Position numbers and translations under genes: made by a program
From: Chthoniobacter sp.
GTDB taxonomy: Bacteria > Verrucomicrobiota > Verrucomicrobiia > Chthoniobacterales > Chthoniobacteraceae
DNA length: 5,063 nt
Assembly: GCA_025351065.1 (NCBI GenBank)
Contig: JANXWQ010000117.1
Coordinates: 1 to 5,063 of the forward strand
Direction of reading: 5' to 3'
The notes under the pieces: generated by a model
What the model was told of the DNA's origin: nothing
Seen by the model: only the letters and a program-made list of their open reading frames with translations
The model's database searches: none
In this document: positions 1-5,063 of the stretch, piece by piece
How the letters are laid out: each line of letters begins with the position of its first letter
Numbering within the stretch: position 1 is the stretch's first letter

Positions 1-668
1 TCCAACCCGACCGCCGGCCGCCAGCCGAGTGTCTCCTCCTCGCCGGGTCGGATGACGCGTTTGGCCTTCTCGCCATCCGGCGGCGGAGTGAGCGGCGCGA
101 GACCTTCCGCACCGACCTCGAAAATCTCCATCGGCTCATCGCGGCCCGCGAGCCGGTACGGACCGTGCGCGAGCCAGCACAGCGGCGGCAGCACCTTGCC
201 ATCCACCGCCGGATGCTCGCGGAGAAAGTGCCGCGCTTCATCGAACGGAAAACGCGACAGCAAAATCTGCCCGCCCACCGCGAGGCTCATCACGCGAGCC
301 GCGAGGTCCGCGGCCGGCGCGACGATGCCGCTGCCGCCCTCGGTTTCCAGCGCCGCGATTTCGCCCGCGTGAATGCCGACGCGCGCCGTGAGCGAAATGT
401 CCGTCCACGGCCCCGTCCGCATCGCGTCCTGGAAAAGCAGCGCAAACTTCACCACCTCCGCCACGCTCTCGCCCTCGGCGAAATAGCCATCGCCCATGTT
501 TTGCAAAATGCGGATGCCCCGGCACTCCCGCGCGAGCCGCTCGAAGTGGCCATTGTGCGTGCGCAACGCCGCAGTGAAGGCCGGCACGCCATGCCGCGTT
601 TTCAAGTCCGTCGAGCCGACGAGGTCGGTGAAAAACAGGACGGCAAAGCGGGTTTCCGGGCCGGGCAT
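1..668 (-). CDS. Class III adenylate/guanylate cyclase-domain protein, N-terminal part (runs off left edge)
   Basis: The minus-strand frame from the ATG at 668 stays open for 222 codons to the window edge. Residues 7-140 read as a class III nucleotide cyclase catalytic domain, the fold that makes cAMP or cGMP from ATP or GTP. The first metal Asp is D15 in FFTDLVGST, the second is D60 in QNMGDGYFA, and RVGIHAGE (96-103) is the typical central strand. A degenerate version of the VNxAAR motif appears as ADLAAR (120-125), followed by GGQILLS (132-138). Deviations: Q56 sits where a purine-selecting Lys is usual, and D121 replaces the transition-state Asn, while R125 is kept. Activity or substrate choice may therefore be atypical. 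After the domain, residues 200-222 are a charged Pro-rich linker ending in LGWRPAVGL. In related Verrucomicrobia proteins I would expect a Ser/Thr kinase domain next, but that part is outside the window. There is no signal peptide and no clear Shine-Dalgarno sequence. The gene is divergent from the plus-strand pair. The cyclase fold call is firm; the enzyme activity is inference. Confidence 0.87.
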   Translation of the reverse strand, partial: MPGPETRFAVLFFTDLVGSTDLKTRHGVPAFTAALRTHNGHFERLARECRGIRILQNMGDGYFAEGESVAEVVKFALLFQDAMRTGPWTDISLTARVGIHAGEIAALETEGGSGIVAPAADLAARVMSLAVGGQILLSRFPFDEARHFLREHPAVDGKVLPPLCWLAHGPYRLAGRDEPMEIFEVGAEGLAPLTPPPDGEKAKRVIRPGEEETLGWRPAVGL

Positions 669-776
669 GCCAGCGGGTGTAGCAGAAGGCGGACAGGGCC
701 GGAATAGAATTTGAGGGCAGGCTGCGTCGAGCTTTGCTCTCGACTTAGGGCGGGCAGTTTTCGACTTTCGCGCCCC
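669..776. promoter_or_regulatory. Divergent intergenic region with presumed promoters for both directions
   Basis: These 108 bases separate the start codons of two divergent genes, so promoters for both must lie here or inside the genes. No convincing -35/-10 pair can be read. TAGAAT at 705-710 (plus) resembles a -10 box but has no matching -35. Neither start codon has a Shine-Dalgarno sequence at normal spacing. The region also holds the inverted repeat at 726-744. The role is inferred from gene orientation only. Confidence 0.4.
726..744. repeat. Small perfect inverted repeat (6-bp arms, 7-base loop)
   Basis: GTCGAG (726-731) and CTCGAC (739-744) are exact reverse complements around the loop CTTTGCT. 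The repeat lies 32 bases upstream of the plus-strand ATG at 777. It could be an operator, a leader hairpin or part of a dispersed genomic repeat. A six-base palindrome in GC-rich DNA can also arise by chance, so no function is claimed. Confidence 0.4.
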
Positions 777-1280
777 ATGCCCACGCCCCACGAAATTTTC
801 GCCCAGATGCCGCCCGCCGTGGCGGAGCAGCTTTTCAGCTTCCTCGAGCAAAACGAAAAGCCGCTCTACATGACGACCATCGACACGCTCGCCAAGCAGC
901 GGAAGCTGCGCACCGTCTTCGTCGCCCGCAAGCCGCGCGCCGAGCGGCACGCGTGGCTGCGCGAGGTGGCGGGGCGGGCGGTGAACGACGCCGTCGCCGC
1001 GCACCTGCTGCAAATCTGGCTGGTCGGCGCGCACGCGAAACTGCTCTGCGATTTCCTCGACGGCCTCGGCATCGCGCACGATGCGAACGGCACCATCGAG
1101 GCGCTCCCGCCCGCGCCCGCGAAGGCCGATCTCGTAAAAGCCATCGAGCCGCTTTTTGCGACGCACGATCCCGCGGTCGTCGCGGTTTATCTCCACGCTT
1201 TCCAGGCGCTCGACGATCAAGGCTGGGCCTCGCTCGCCGAACTGCTCGCGGAAGATTCGCGGCTGCAACTCGCCGCTTAA
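777..1280 (+). CDS. Conserved-type hypothetical protein, 167 aa
   Basis: The reading frame encodes a 167-residue soluble protein starting MPTPHEIFAQ and ending RLQLAA. I chose the ATG at 777 because the in-frame ATG at 711 would add a 22-residue stretch with an out-of-frame look that overlaps the 726-744 hairpin; MPTPHEIF gives a natural helical start. No signal peptide, membrane segment or known catalytic motif is visible. The sequence looks all-helical: an amphipathic N-terminal helix (residues 5-25), a basic block KQRKLRTVFVARKPRAERH (40-58), a helical stretch HLLQIWLVGAHAKLLCDFLDGLG (76-98), a short Ala/Pro linker (108-116), and a final pair of helices with VVAVYLHAFQALDDQGW (134-150). 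It resembles unnamed small proteins I associate with Verrucomicrobia, but I cannot name a family. It ends five bases before the isomerase-like gene, so cotranscription is likely. The coding call is strong; the function is unknown. Confidence 0.82.
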   Translation: MPTPHEIFAQMPPAVAEQLFSFLEQNEKPLYMTTIDTLAKQRKLRTVFVARKPRAERHAWLREVAGRAVNDAVAAHLLQIWLVGAHAKLLCDFLDGLGIAHDANGTIEALPPAPAKADLVKAIEPLFATHDPAVVAVYLHAFQALDDQGWASLAELLAEDSRLQLAA

Positions 1281-1285
1281 CTCCC

Positions 1286-2236
1286 ATGAATACCCGCCGC
1301 CAATTTCTCACCGCCACTGCCGCTGCTGGCGCAGCCCTCGCCACGGGCGCGCGCACTTTTGCCGAAACTCCCGCGGCTCCGCCGAGCCCGATCAAGCTCG
1401 GCATTTCGTCGTATTCGTACTGGCATTTCACGCCGGAGAAGACGCCCATCGAAACCGTCATCAGCAAGGCTGCGGCGCTCGGCGTGGAGGGCGTGGACAT
1501 CCTGCACCGGCAGATGGACTGCGACGAACTCGGGCCGCTCGACGCCACGGTGCATGCCTACTGCCAGCGGTTGAAACGCCACGCGTTTCGCTCGGGCGTG
1601 GCGCTGGTCTGCCTGTCGATTCATCAGGACTTCGTGTCGCCGAATCCGGCGGAGCGGCACAAGTGGGTGGCGCACACCGAGAAGTGCATCGAGCTCGCCT
1701 ACGCGCTCGGCGTGCCGTGCATCCGGCTGAACAGCGGGCGCTGGAAAACGATCAAGGGTTTTGACGAGCTGATGAAGGCGCGCGGCATCGAGCCCGTGCC
1801 GGAGGGCATGACGGTGGACGACGGTTTCAAATGGTGCATCGAGTCCACGCAGCAGTGCGTGGAGCTGGCGGAAAAGCGCGGCGTGATCCTCGCGCTGGAA
1901 AACCACTGGGGGCTGACGAACACGCCCGAGGGACAGATGCGGATTTTGAACGCCATCGAATCGCCGTGGCTCGGCGCGCTGATGGACACGGGGAATTTTC
2001 TCGAAGACCCATACGACAAGCTCGCAGCCATCGCAAAAAAAACGGTCTTCGTGCAGGCCAAGACGTATCCCGGCGGCGGCGAGTTTTACACGCTCGATCT
2101 GGACTACAAACGCATCGCCAAAATCCTGCGCGATGCGGGCTACACCGGTTACGTCTCGCTCGAGATGGAAGGCAAGGAAGCGCCCGACACGGCGGTGCCG
2201 AAAAGCATCGCCATGCTGCGCGCGGCGTTTGCGTGA
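1286..2236 (+). CDS. Tat-exported sugar phosphate isomerase/epimerase-like TIM-barrel protein
   Basis: This 316-residue protein opens with a twin-arginine signal: N-T-R-R-Q-F-L at residues 2-8, then an Ala-rich hydrophobic stretch to about residue 26 (ARTFA). It should fold before export to the periplasm or outside. From residue 36 (IKLGISSYSYW) the sequence reads as a xylose isomerase-like TIM barrel of the AP endonuclease family 2 superfamily, the group of secreted sugar isomerase/epimerase-like proteins common in Verrucomicrobia and Planctomycetes. Likely metal ligands are E205 in LALENHWG, D234 in ALMDTGN and E293 in YVSLEMEG. VFVQAKTY (254-261) occupies the strand that often carries a His (HxKD-type), here Gln257 and Lys259. 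The length is normal for the family. The start at 1286 directly precedes the Tat motif, but there is no clear ribosome binding site. The five-base gap from the upstream gene suggests an operon. The real substrate is unknown; isomerase, epimerase and 3-keto-sugar chemistry are all possible. The family call is firm. Confidence 0.93.
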   Translation: MNTRRQFLTATAAAGAALATGARTFAETPAAPPSPIKLGISSYSYWHFTPEKTPIETVISKAAALGVEGVDILHRQMDCDELGPLDATVHAYCQRLKRHAFRSGVALVCLSIHQDFVSPNPAERHKWVAHTEKCIELAYALGVPCIRLNSGRWKTIKGFDELMKARGIEPVPEGMTVDDGFKWCIESTQQCVELAEKRGVILALENHWGLTNTPEGQMRILNAIESPWLGALMDTGNFLEDPYDKLAAIAKKTVFVQAKTYPGGGEFYTLDLDYKRIAKILRDAGYTGYVSLEMEGKEAPDTAVPKSIAMLRAAFA

Positions 2237-2262
2237 GCGGACGGCGCGGGCAAAAAACAATC

Positions 2263-2486
2263 TGTCATCCTGAGCGGAGCGTAGGATTTGCGCAGCGCAG
2301 TCGAAGGACCTCCATCTTTTCGCGGGCGGAGGCGGTGGGTAAAATGCACTCCGCACCACCTGCGCCCCGAAGAAAAAGTTAGAGGTTTGCCGCTGCCCGC
2401 CTACGCCCGCGCGGCGTCTCGCGGACTCGACTTTCGACTCCGTTCCCGCTCGCCTGCGCCCACGGGGAACTGCGCTCAGGATGACA
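2263..2486. repeat. 224-bp inverted-repeat element of the TGTCATCCTGAGCG type, between convergent genes
   Basis: TGTCATCCTGAGCG (2263-2276) and CGCTCAGGATGACA (2473-2486) are perfect 14-bp inverted ends. Each arm has a second shared block: AGTCGAA at 2299-2305 and TTCGACT at 2433-2439. Inside, 2324-2337 and 2354-2367 form an imperfect stem (12 of 14 positions match) around a 16-base loop. GTTCCC (2442-2447) and GGGAAC (2465-2470) give another small stem. The end motif is known to me as a palindromic intergenic repeat found in many environmental bacteria. I see no protein in it and no target-site duplication. It fills the gap between the isomerase stop (2236) and the hydrolase stop (2496). T-rich flanks (CAAAAAACAATC read on the minus strand, GTTTTG on the plus) would let it act as a two-way transcription terminator; that role is inference. 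Confidence 0.8.
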
Positions 2487-2495
2487 GTTTTGGGC

Positions 2496-3618
2496 TCACC
2501 GCTTCACCTCGTAGTAGTACGCGCGGTAGGTGCCGTCGATCGTGATGCTCCCGTCCGCGGCCACGGGCACGGACTTTCCGGCCATCGGCACGCCGTAGTG
2601 GTCGCATGGGGTAACGCTCGCGGGCTTCGCGCCGGCGAATTTTAGCGTGGCTTGCACGGGTTCGAGCAGGAGCGGCGGGGTGCCGGCGGCTTCGAGCGCG
2701 GTGCCGTCGGCGTTGTAGCGCGTGCCGGTGAGTTTGTCCTGCGCGAGGGCGGTGATGAGGATGTGTTTGCTCTGCGCGAGCGGGAGATTGTCAAGCGGGG
2801 TGAAGATCGTGCTGACGAACGGCGTCTTGAACGTCGCGCTCACGCCGGGCAGCGCGAAGGTGCCGCCGCCCGTTTTGCCGATCACGCCCTGCGTTTTCGG
2901 CGTATGCACGGTGATGACCTCGCGCCCGTAGTCCCACGTCAGTTCGCCGGTCGCGGACTCGATGACTTTGTTCGCCTCCTTCCAGTACTTCGCGAAGTCC
3001 GCGCTCTCACTTTTCCCGCCGTCAAAACCGACCGTCACGCGCCCGATGGCAAACGCCTCCGCAGGCGTGCCGCCGTTGCTCACGAGCGTCTTGATGTCGT
3101 AGCCGCCCTTCGTGAAATCCTGCTTGAGCGCGTCGAGCCCGGTGAAAAGATCCGCTTTCACCAAACGTCGCGCGGCGATGACCGGCGACTCGGTGATGTG
3201 ACCCGCGTAGAGCGCAAACGCGAGCGCGGGAAACTGTCCGATGTACGCGGGCGTGTCCGTCGCGTAGCTTGACATACCGGGCCAGCCGTCGCCGAGCCGC
3301 GTGCCGCTCTGGATGAAATGAAACGACGCGTCCCAGCCCTGCAAACCGAGCGCGTAGAAAGCCATGATCGGCGCGGTTTCGAGCTTCCATTGGTTCGGCG
3401 CGGATTGCGTCCACTCGGTCATGCAGAATGGCTTCGTCTCCACCTGCTTCATACCGACGGTGAAGATGCCGCCGCCCGCCATGCGGAGGTGCGATTCGTG
3501 GTTCACCTTGCCCTCGGTGATGCCGTGCCCGCCTGCGCCGCCGCCCGCGTAATTGTGCCGGTCGATCATGCCGCCAACGGTGTCCGTCCACGTATTCGCG
3601 GGATCGGTCGCCGAGCCG
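2496..3618 (-). pseudogene. Glycoside hydrolase, out-of-frame 3' fragment (second repeat copy plus C-terminal domains)
   Basis: This is the downstream part of the broken hydrolase gene, in a frame different from the 5' part. It begins at the repeat junction with GSATDPANTWTDTVGG, repeats the last part of the barrel including a second nucleophile-type Glu in CMTEWTQ (codon 3414-3416), and continues past GTRLGD into GWPGMSSYATDTPAYIG, where the authentic sequence resumes. A helical stretch follows (ALAFALYAGH, AARRLVKADLF), then a Thr/Gly/Val-rich tail with beta-sandwich character ending YYYEVKR at the TGA (2496-2498). An ATG at 3650 would give an open frame, but its first 13 or so residues lie before the repeat junction and are out-of-frame sequence, so it is not a convincing start. 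The fragment lacks the acid/base Glu and half the barrel and cannot be a working enzyme alone. Its stop is nine bases from the inverted-repeat element. Confidence 0.8.
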
Positions 3619-5063
3619 CGTGCCGCTCTGGATGAAGTGAAACGAGGCATCCCAGCCGTTCAGCCCCATCGCGTAGAAAGCCATGATCGGCGCGGTTTCG
3701 ATCTTCCATTGGTTCGGCGCGGATTGCGTCCACTCGGTCATGCAAAACGGCTTCGTCTCCACCTGTTTCATGCCGACGGTGAAGATGCCGCCGCCCGGCG
3801 TGCGGAGGTGCGATTCGTTGTTCACCTTGCCCTCCTTGATCCCGTGCCCACCCGCACCGCCGCCCGCGTAATTGTGCCGGTCAATCATGCCGCCCACGGT
3901 GTCCGTCCACGTATTCGCCGGGTCAGTCGCGGAGCCGCCGACCTGCCACGCGGTAGTCATCGTCACGGCTTTGAAACCGGTCGCGCGCATAGCTTTTTCC
4001 GCGCCCTCGAATTCCGCGCGCTGCAGCTCCGCGAGGAATTCGATCACGTCGCCCGCGCGGTTGTTCTCGCCGGCGAAACGACCGCGCGCGCCTTTGCCAT
4101 CCAGCTCCCACGGCGTCATCAGCAGCAGCTCTTTTGCAGTCACGCCGTCGCCTTCCTTCAGCGCGCCCCACGCCGTTTTCAGCGCGTCGTCGGTCTTGTA
4201 TTTCGCCTTCACCCACGCGGCAAAATTTTCGCGCAACTGCTTCGCATGGGCCGGCCATTTCTTCGGCTTGTCGCTCGCGAGTTCGCCGAGCGGGTTCCAG
4301 AAAAAGATCGAGTCCTCGTTTTGCATCTCGACCACCGCAAGCGCCGGATCGTCCGCGTAACGCAAATTCGTGTATGGGTTTTTGTGCGTGAGCAGTTCGA
4401 CCACGACCTTGTTGCGCAGCTCCCAAAGTTTTGGTGCGCCGGTGATGACACCATACGTGTCGCGTAGGTCTCCCTTGCCTTCGAGGTCGTCGAAAAGCGG
4501 GTAGCCCCAATCGCGCGCGACCGTCCAGTGGTAGAAGACCGACCAGTCCGAATAGATGCCGTTCTTTTTCAGCTCGGCGAACCACCAGTCGTACTGGTCG
4601 AGCTTCTTCGGATCGATTTTTCCGTTCGTGTTTAGCTCATCGAAAACCGCATGCTGCCGCACCACGTTGATGCCGAACTTGCGCAGATATTTCGCCCGCT
4701 GCGTGAGCTGCTCGCGCGTGTATTTGCCCGGTTCCACATTCGCGCCGACGCCCCACAGCTTCACCGGCGCGGGCGCTTTCTCAAAGCGCAGGTCTTTTCC
4801 CACCGCGTGCAAAACGCCGAACTGCCCCGCGGGTGCCGGAACGAGTCGCGACATGTCGGTCACGCTCGCAGGTGAGAACGTGTCGTCGTCCGCCATCAGC
4901 GGAAACCAGTCGTCCGGCCCGGAAGCGGCCTGCGCACTTGGTCCGCCGGGCTTCATCGTGCCTTGCGGGACAAACTTCTCCGTCGTCAGAACGAAGCAAT
5001 CCAGCCCGCCGCTGTTCGACTGCCCGCCCTCGAAACGAAACGCGACCGTGTGCTTTCCCTTGG
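3022..5063 (-). CDS. Secreted-type clan GH-A-like glycoside hydrolase, 5' part, frameshifted at 3607 and partial at right edge
   Basis: The frame enters from the right edge (first full codon 5061-5059). An ATG at 4956 is internal, since good coding sequence (HTVAFRFEGG, GLDCFVLTTEKF) precedes it; that stretch looks like the end of an N-terminal beta-sandwich domain. Counting from the edge, a TIM barrel starts near residue 101 with VKLWGVGANVE, followed by KFGINVVRQHAVFDE. The presumed acid/base is Glu249 in VVEMQNEDS (codon 4315-4317), with the preceding Asn typical of clan GH-A. The presumed nucleophile is Glu443 in CMTEWTQSAPN (codon 3733-3735). The last barrel strand is GWDASFHFIQ. Genuine sequence ends at GTRLGD (codon 3607-3609). 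Beyond it the frame is shifted and runs 194 residues of Arg/His-rich nonsense to a stop at 3022-3024. The literal product would hold a nearly whole barrel but lose the C-terminal domains. I cannot assign a GH family or substrate. Clan GH-A-like retaining hydrolase is an inference from the two Glu motifs. Confidence 0.8.
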   Translation of the reverse strand, partial: KGKHTVAFRFEGGQSNSGGLDCFVLTTEKFVPQGTMKPGGPSAQAASGPDDWFPLMADDDTFSPASVTDMSRLVPAPAGQFGVLHAVGKDLRFEKAPAPVKLWGVGANVEPGKYTREQLTQRAKYLRKFGINVVRQHAVFDELNTNGKIDPKKLDQYDWWFAELKKNGIYSDWSVFYHWTVARDWGYPLFDDLEGKGDLRDTYGVITGAPKLWELRNKVVVELLTHKNPYTNLRYADDPALAVVEMQNEDSIFFWNPLGELASDKPKKWPAHAKQLRENFAAWVKAKYKTDDALKTAWGALKEGDGVTAKELLLMTPWELDGKGARGRFAGENNRAGDVIEFLAELQRAEFEGAEKAMRATGFKAVTMTTAWQVGGSATDPANTWTDTVGGMIDRHNYAGGGAGGHGIKEGKVNNESHLRTPGGGIFTVGMKQVETKPFCMTEWTQSAPNQWKIETAPIMAFYAMGLNGWDASFHFIQSGTRLGDRSREYVDGHRWRHDRPAQLRGRRRRRARHHRGQGEPRIAPPHGGRRHLHRRYEAGGDEAILHDRVDAIRAEPMEARNRADHGFLRARFAGLGRVVSFHPERHAARRRLARYVKLRDGHARVHRTVSRARVCALRGSHHRVAGHRRATFGESGSFHRARRAQAGFHEGRLRHQDAREQRRHACGGVCHRARDGRF
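3288..3606 (-). repeat. 319-bp tandem direct repeat, downstream copy
   Basis: This copy matches 3607-3925 at a constant offset of 319 bases with no indels; I count about 28 mismatches (about 91% identity). In the 3' frame it encodes the segment from ATDPANTW to GTRLGD, including the nucleophile-type Glu. Relative to the other copy the protein differs at only seven positions (K/T, N/H, T/M, P/A, I/L, M/L, N/Q). The left boundary leads on into the authentic C-terminal part of the hydrolase. Confidence 0.93.
3607..3925 (-). repeat. 319-bp tandem direct repeat, upstream copy
   Basis: This copy lies in frame with the 5' part of the hydrolase and is the natural continuation of the barrel from TTAWQVGGS. 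At its plus-strand left end it abuts the other copy at GTCGCCGAGCCG (3607-3618). That sequence serves both as the end of GTRLGD in this copy and as the GSAT start of the next, so the join lies in a microhomology of about 12 bases. Reading across the join changes frame, since 319 = 3 x 106 + 1. Confidence 0.93.

Noticed and set aside
165..707. Plus-strand open frame opposite the cyclase gene
   Set aside because: The minus strand encodes clear cyclase motifs (FTDLVGST, NMGDGYFA). The plus frame is Arg/His-rich with no recognisable motif.
711..776. Upstream start at 711 for the 167-aa protein
   Set aside because: The extra 22 residues have an out-of-frame composition and run through the inverted repeat; the ATG at 777 gives a more natural N-terminus.
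1277..2359. Long minus-strand open frame (360 codons) opposite the isomerase-like gene
   Set aside because: It is antisense to a clearly recognisable Tat-signal TIM-barrel protein, is rich in Arg/His/Ala as expected for a GC-rich shadow frame, and shows no domain.
2251..2495. Insertion sequence or CRISPR-like origin for the palindromic intergenic element
   Set aside because: There is no transposase, no target-site duplication in the immediate flanks and no regular repeat-spacer pattern. It is better described as an intergenic palindromic repeat.
3022..3606. 194-residue tail of the hydrolase 5' frame as a real C-terminal domain
   Set aside because: It is the frame-shifted reading of the second repeat copy and following sequence. 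The true protein continues in the other frame with matching residues.
3288..3925. Programmed ribosomal frameshift joining the two hydrolase pieces
   Set aside because: A shift at the junction would yield a protein with the last barrel segment twice, which does not fit a single TIM barrel. No slippery heptamer or downstream pseudoknot is evident.
3553..4467. Plus-strand open frame of 304 codons across the hydrolase gene
   Set aside because: It lies opposite the barrel-coding sequence with both catalytic-type Glu motifs. Its internal similarity to another plus-strand frame only mirrors the 319-bp repeat.

Overview
The window is high-GC, dense in genes and clearly bacterial. Three things suggest a free-living Verrucomicrobia-type organism (Opitutales or Chthoniobacterales-like), possibly from a metagenome: the gene types (an orphan class III nucleotide cyclase domain protein, a twin-arginine-secreted sugar isomerase/epimerase-like TIM barrel and a large secreted-type glycoside hydrolase), the absence of clear Shine-Dalgarno sequences, and a TGTCATCCTGAGCG-type dispersed repeat. 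This placement is inferred from gene style; no phylogenetic marker is present.

Layout. Positions 1-668 (minus strand) hold the N-terminal 222 residues of a class III adenylate/guanylate cyclase-domain protein that runs off the left edge. A 108-bp divergent intergenic region (669-776) contains a small perfect inverted repeat. On the plus strand, 777-1280 encodes a 167-residue protein of unknown function. Five bases later, 1286-2236 encodes a Tat-signal sugar phosphate isomerase/epimerase-like protein (AP endonuclease 2-type TIM barrel), and the two probably form an operon. The 259-bp convergent intergenic region (2237-2495) is almost filled by a 224-bp inverted-repeat element (2263-2486) with perfect 14-bp ends. 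Positions 2496-5063 (minus strand) hold a broken gene for a clan GH-A-like glycoside hydrolase whose 5' end lies beyond the right edge.

Main observation. The glycoside hydrolase gene contains a tandem direct repeat of exactly 319 bp (3288-3606 and 3607-3925, about 91% identical, no indels). Because 319 is not a multiple of three, the reading frame is lost at the repeat junction. Collapsing the two copies to one restores an uninterrupted frame of 748 codons from the window edge to the stop at 2496. The duplicated segment carries the presumed catalytic nucleophile Glu and the last barrel strand. The two copies differ at about 28 bases but only 7 amino acids, so they appear to have diverged as functional coding sequence. 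A fusion of two related alleles or paralogs, or a strain-chimeric assembly, therefore fits better than recent slippage.

Function together. The isomerase-like protein and the glycoside hydrolase both point to sugar or polysaccharide breakdown outside the cytoplasm. The cyclase protein is a signalling gene with no visible link to them. I see no CRISPR array, tRNA, rRNA, transposase or phage gene.
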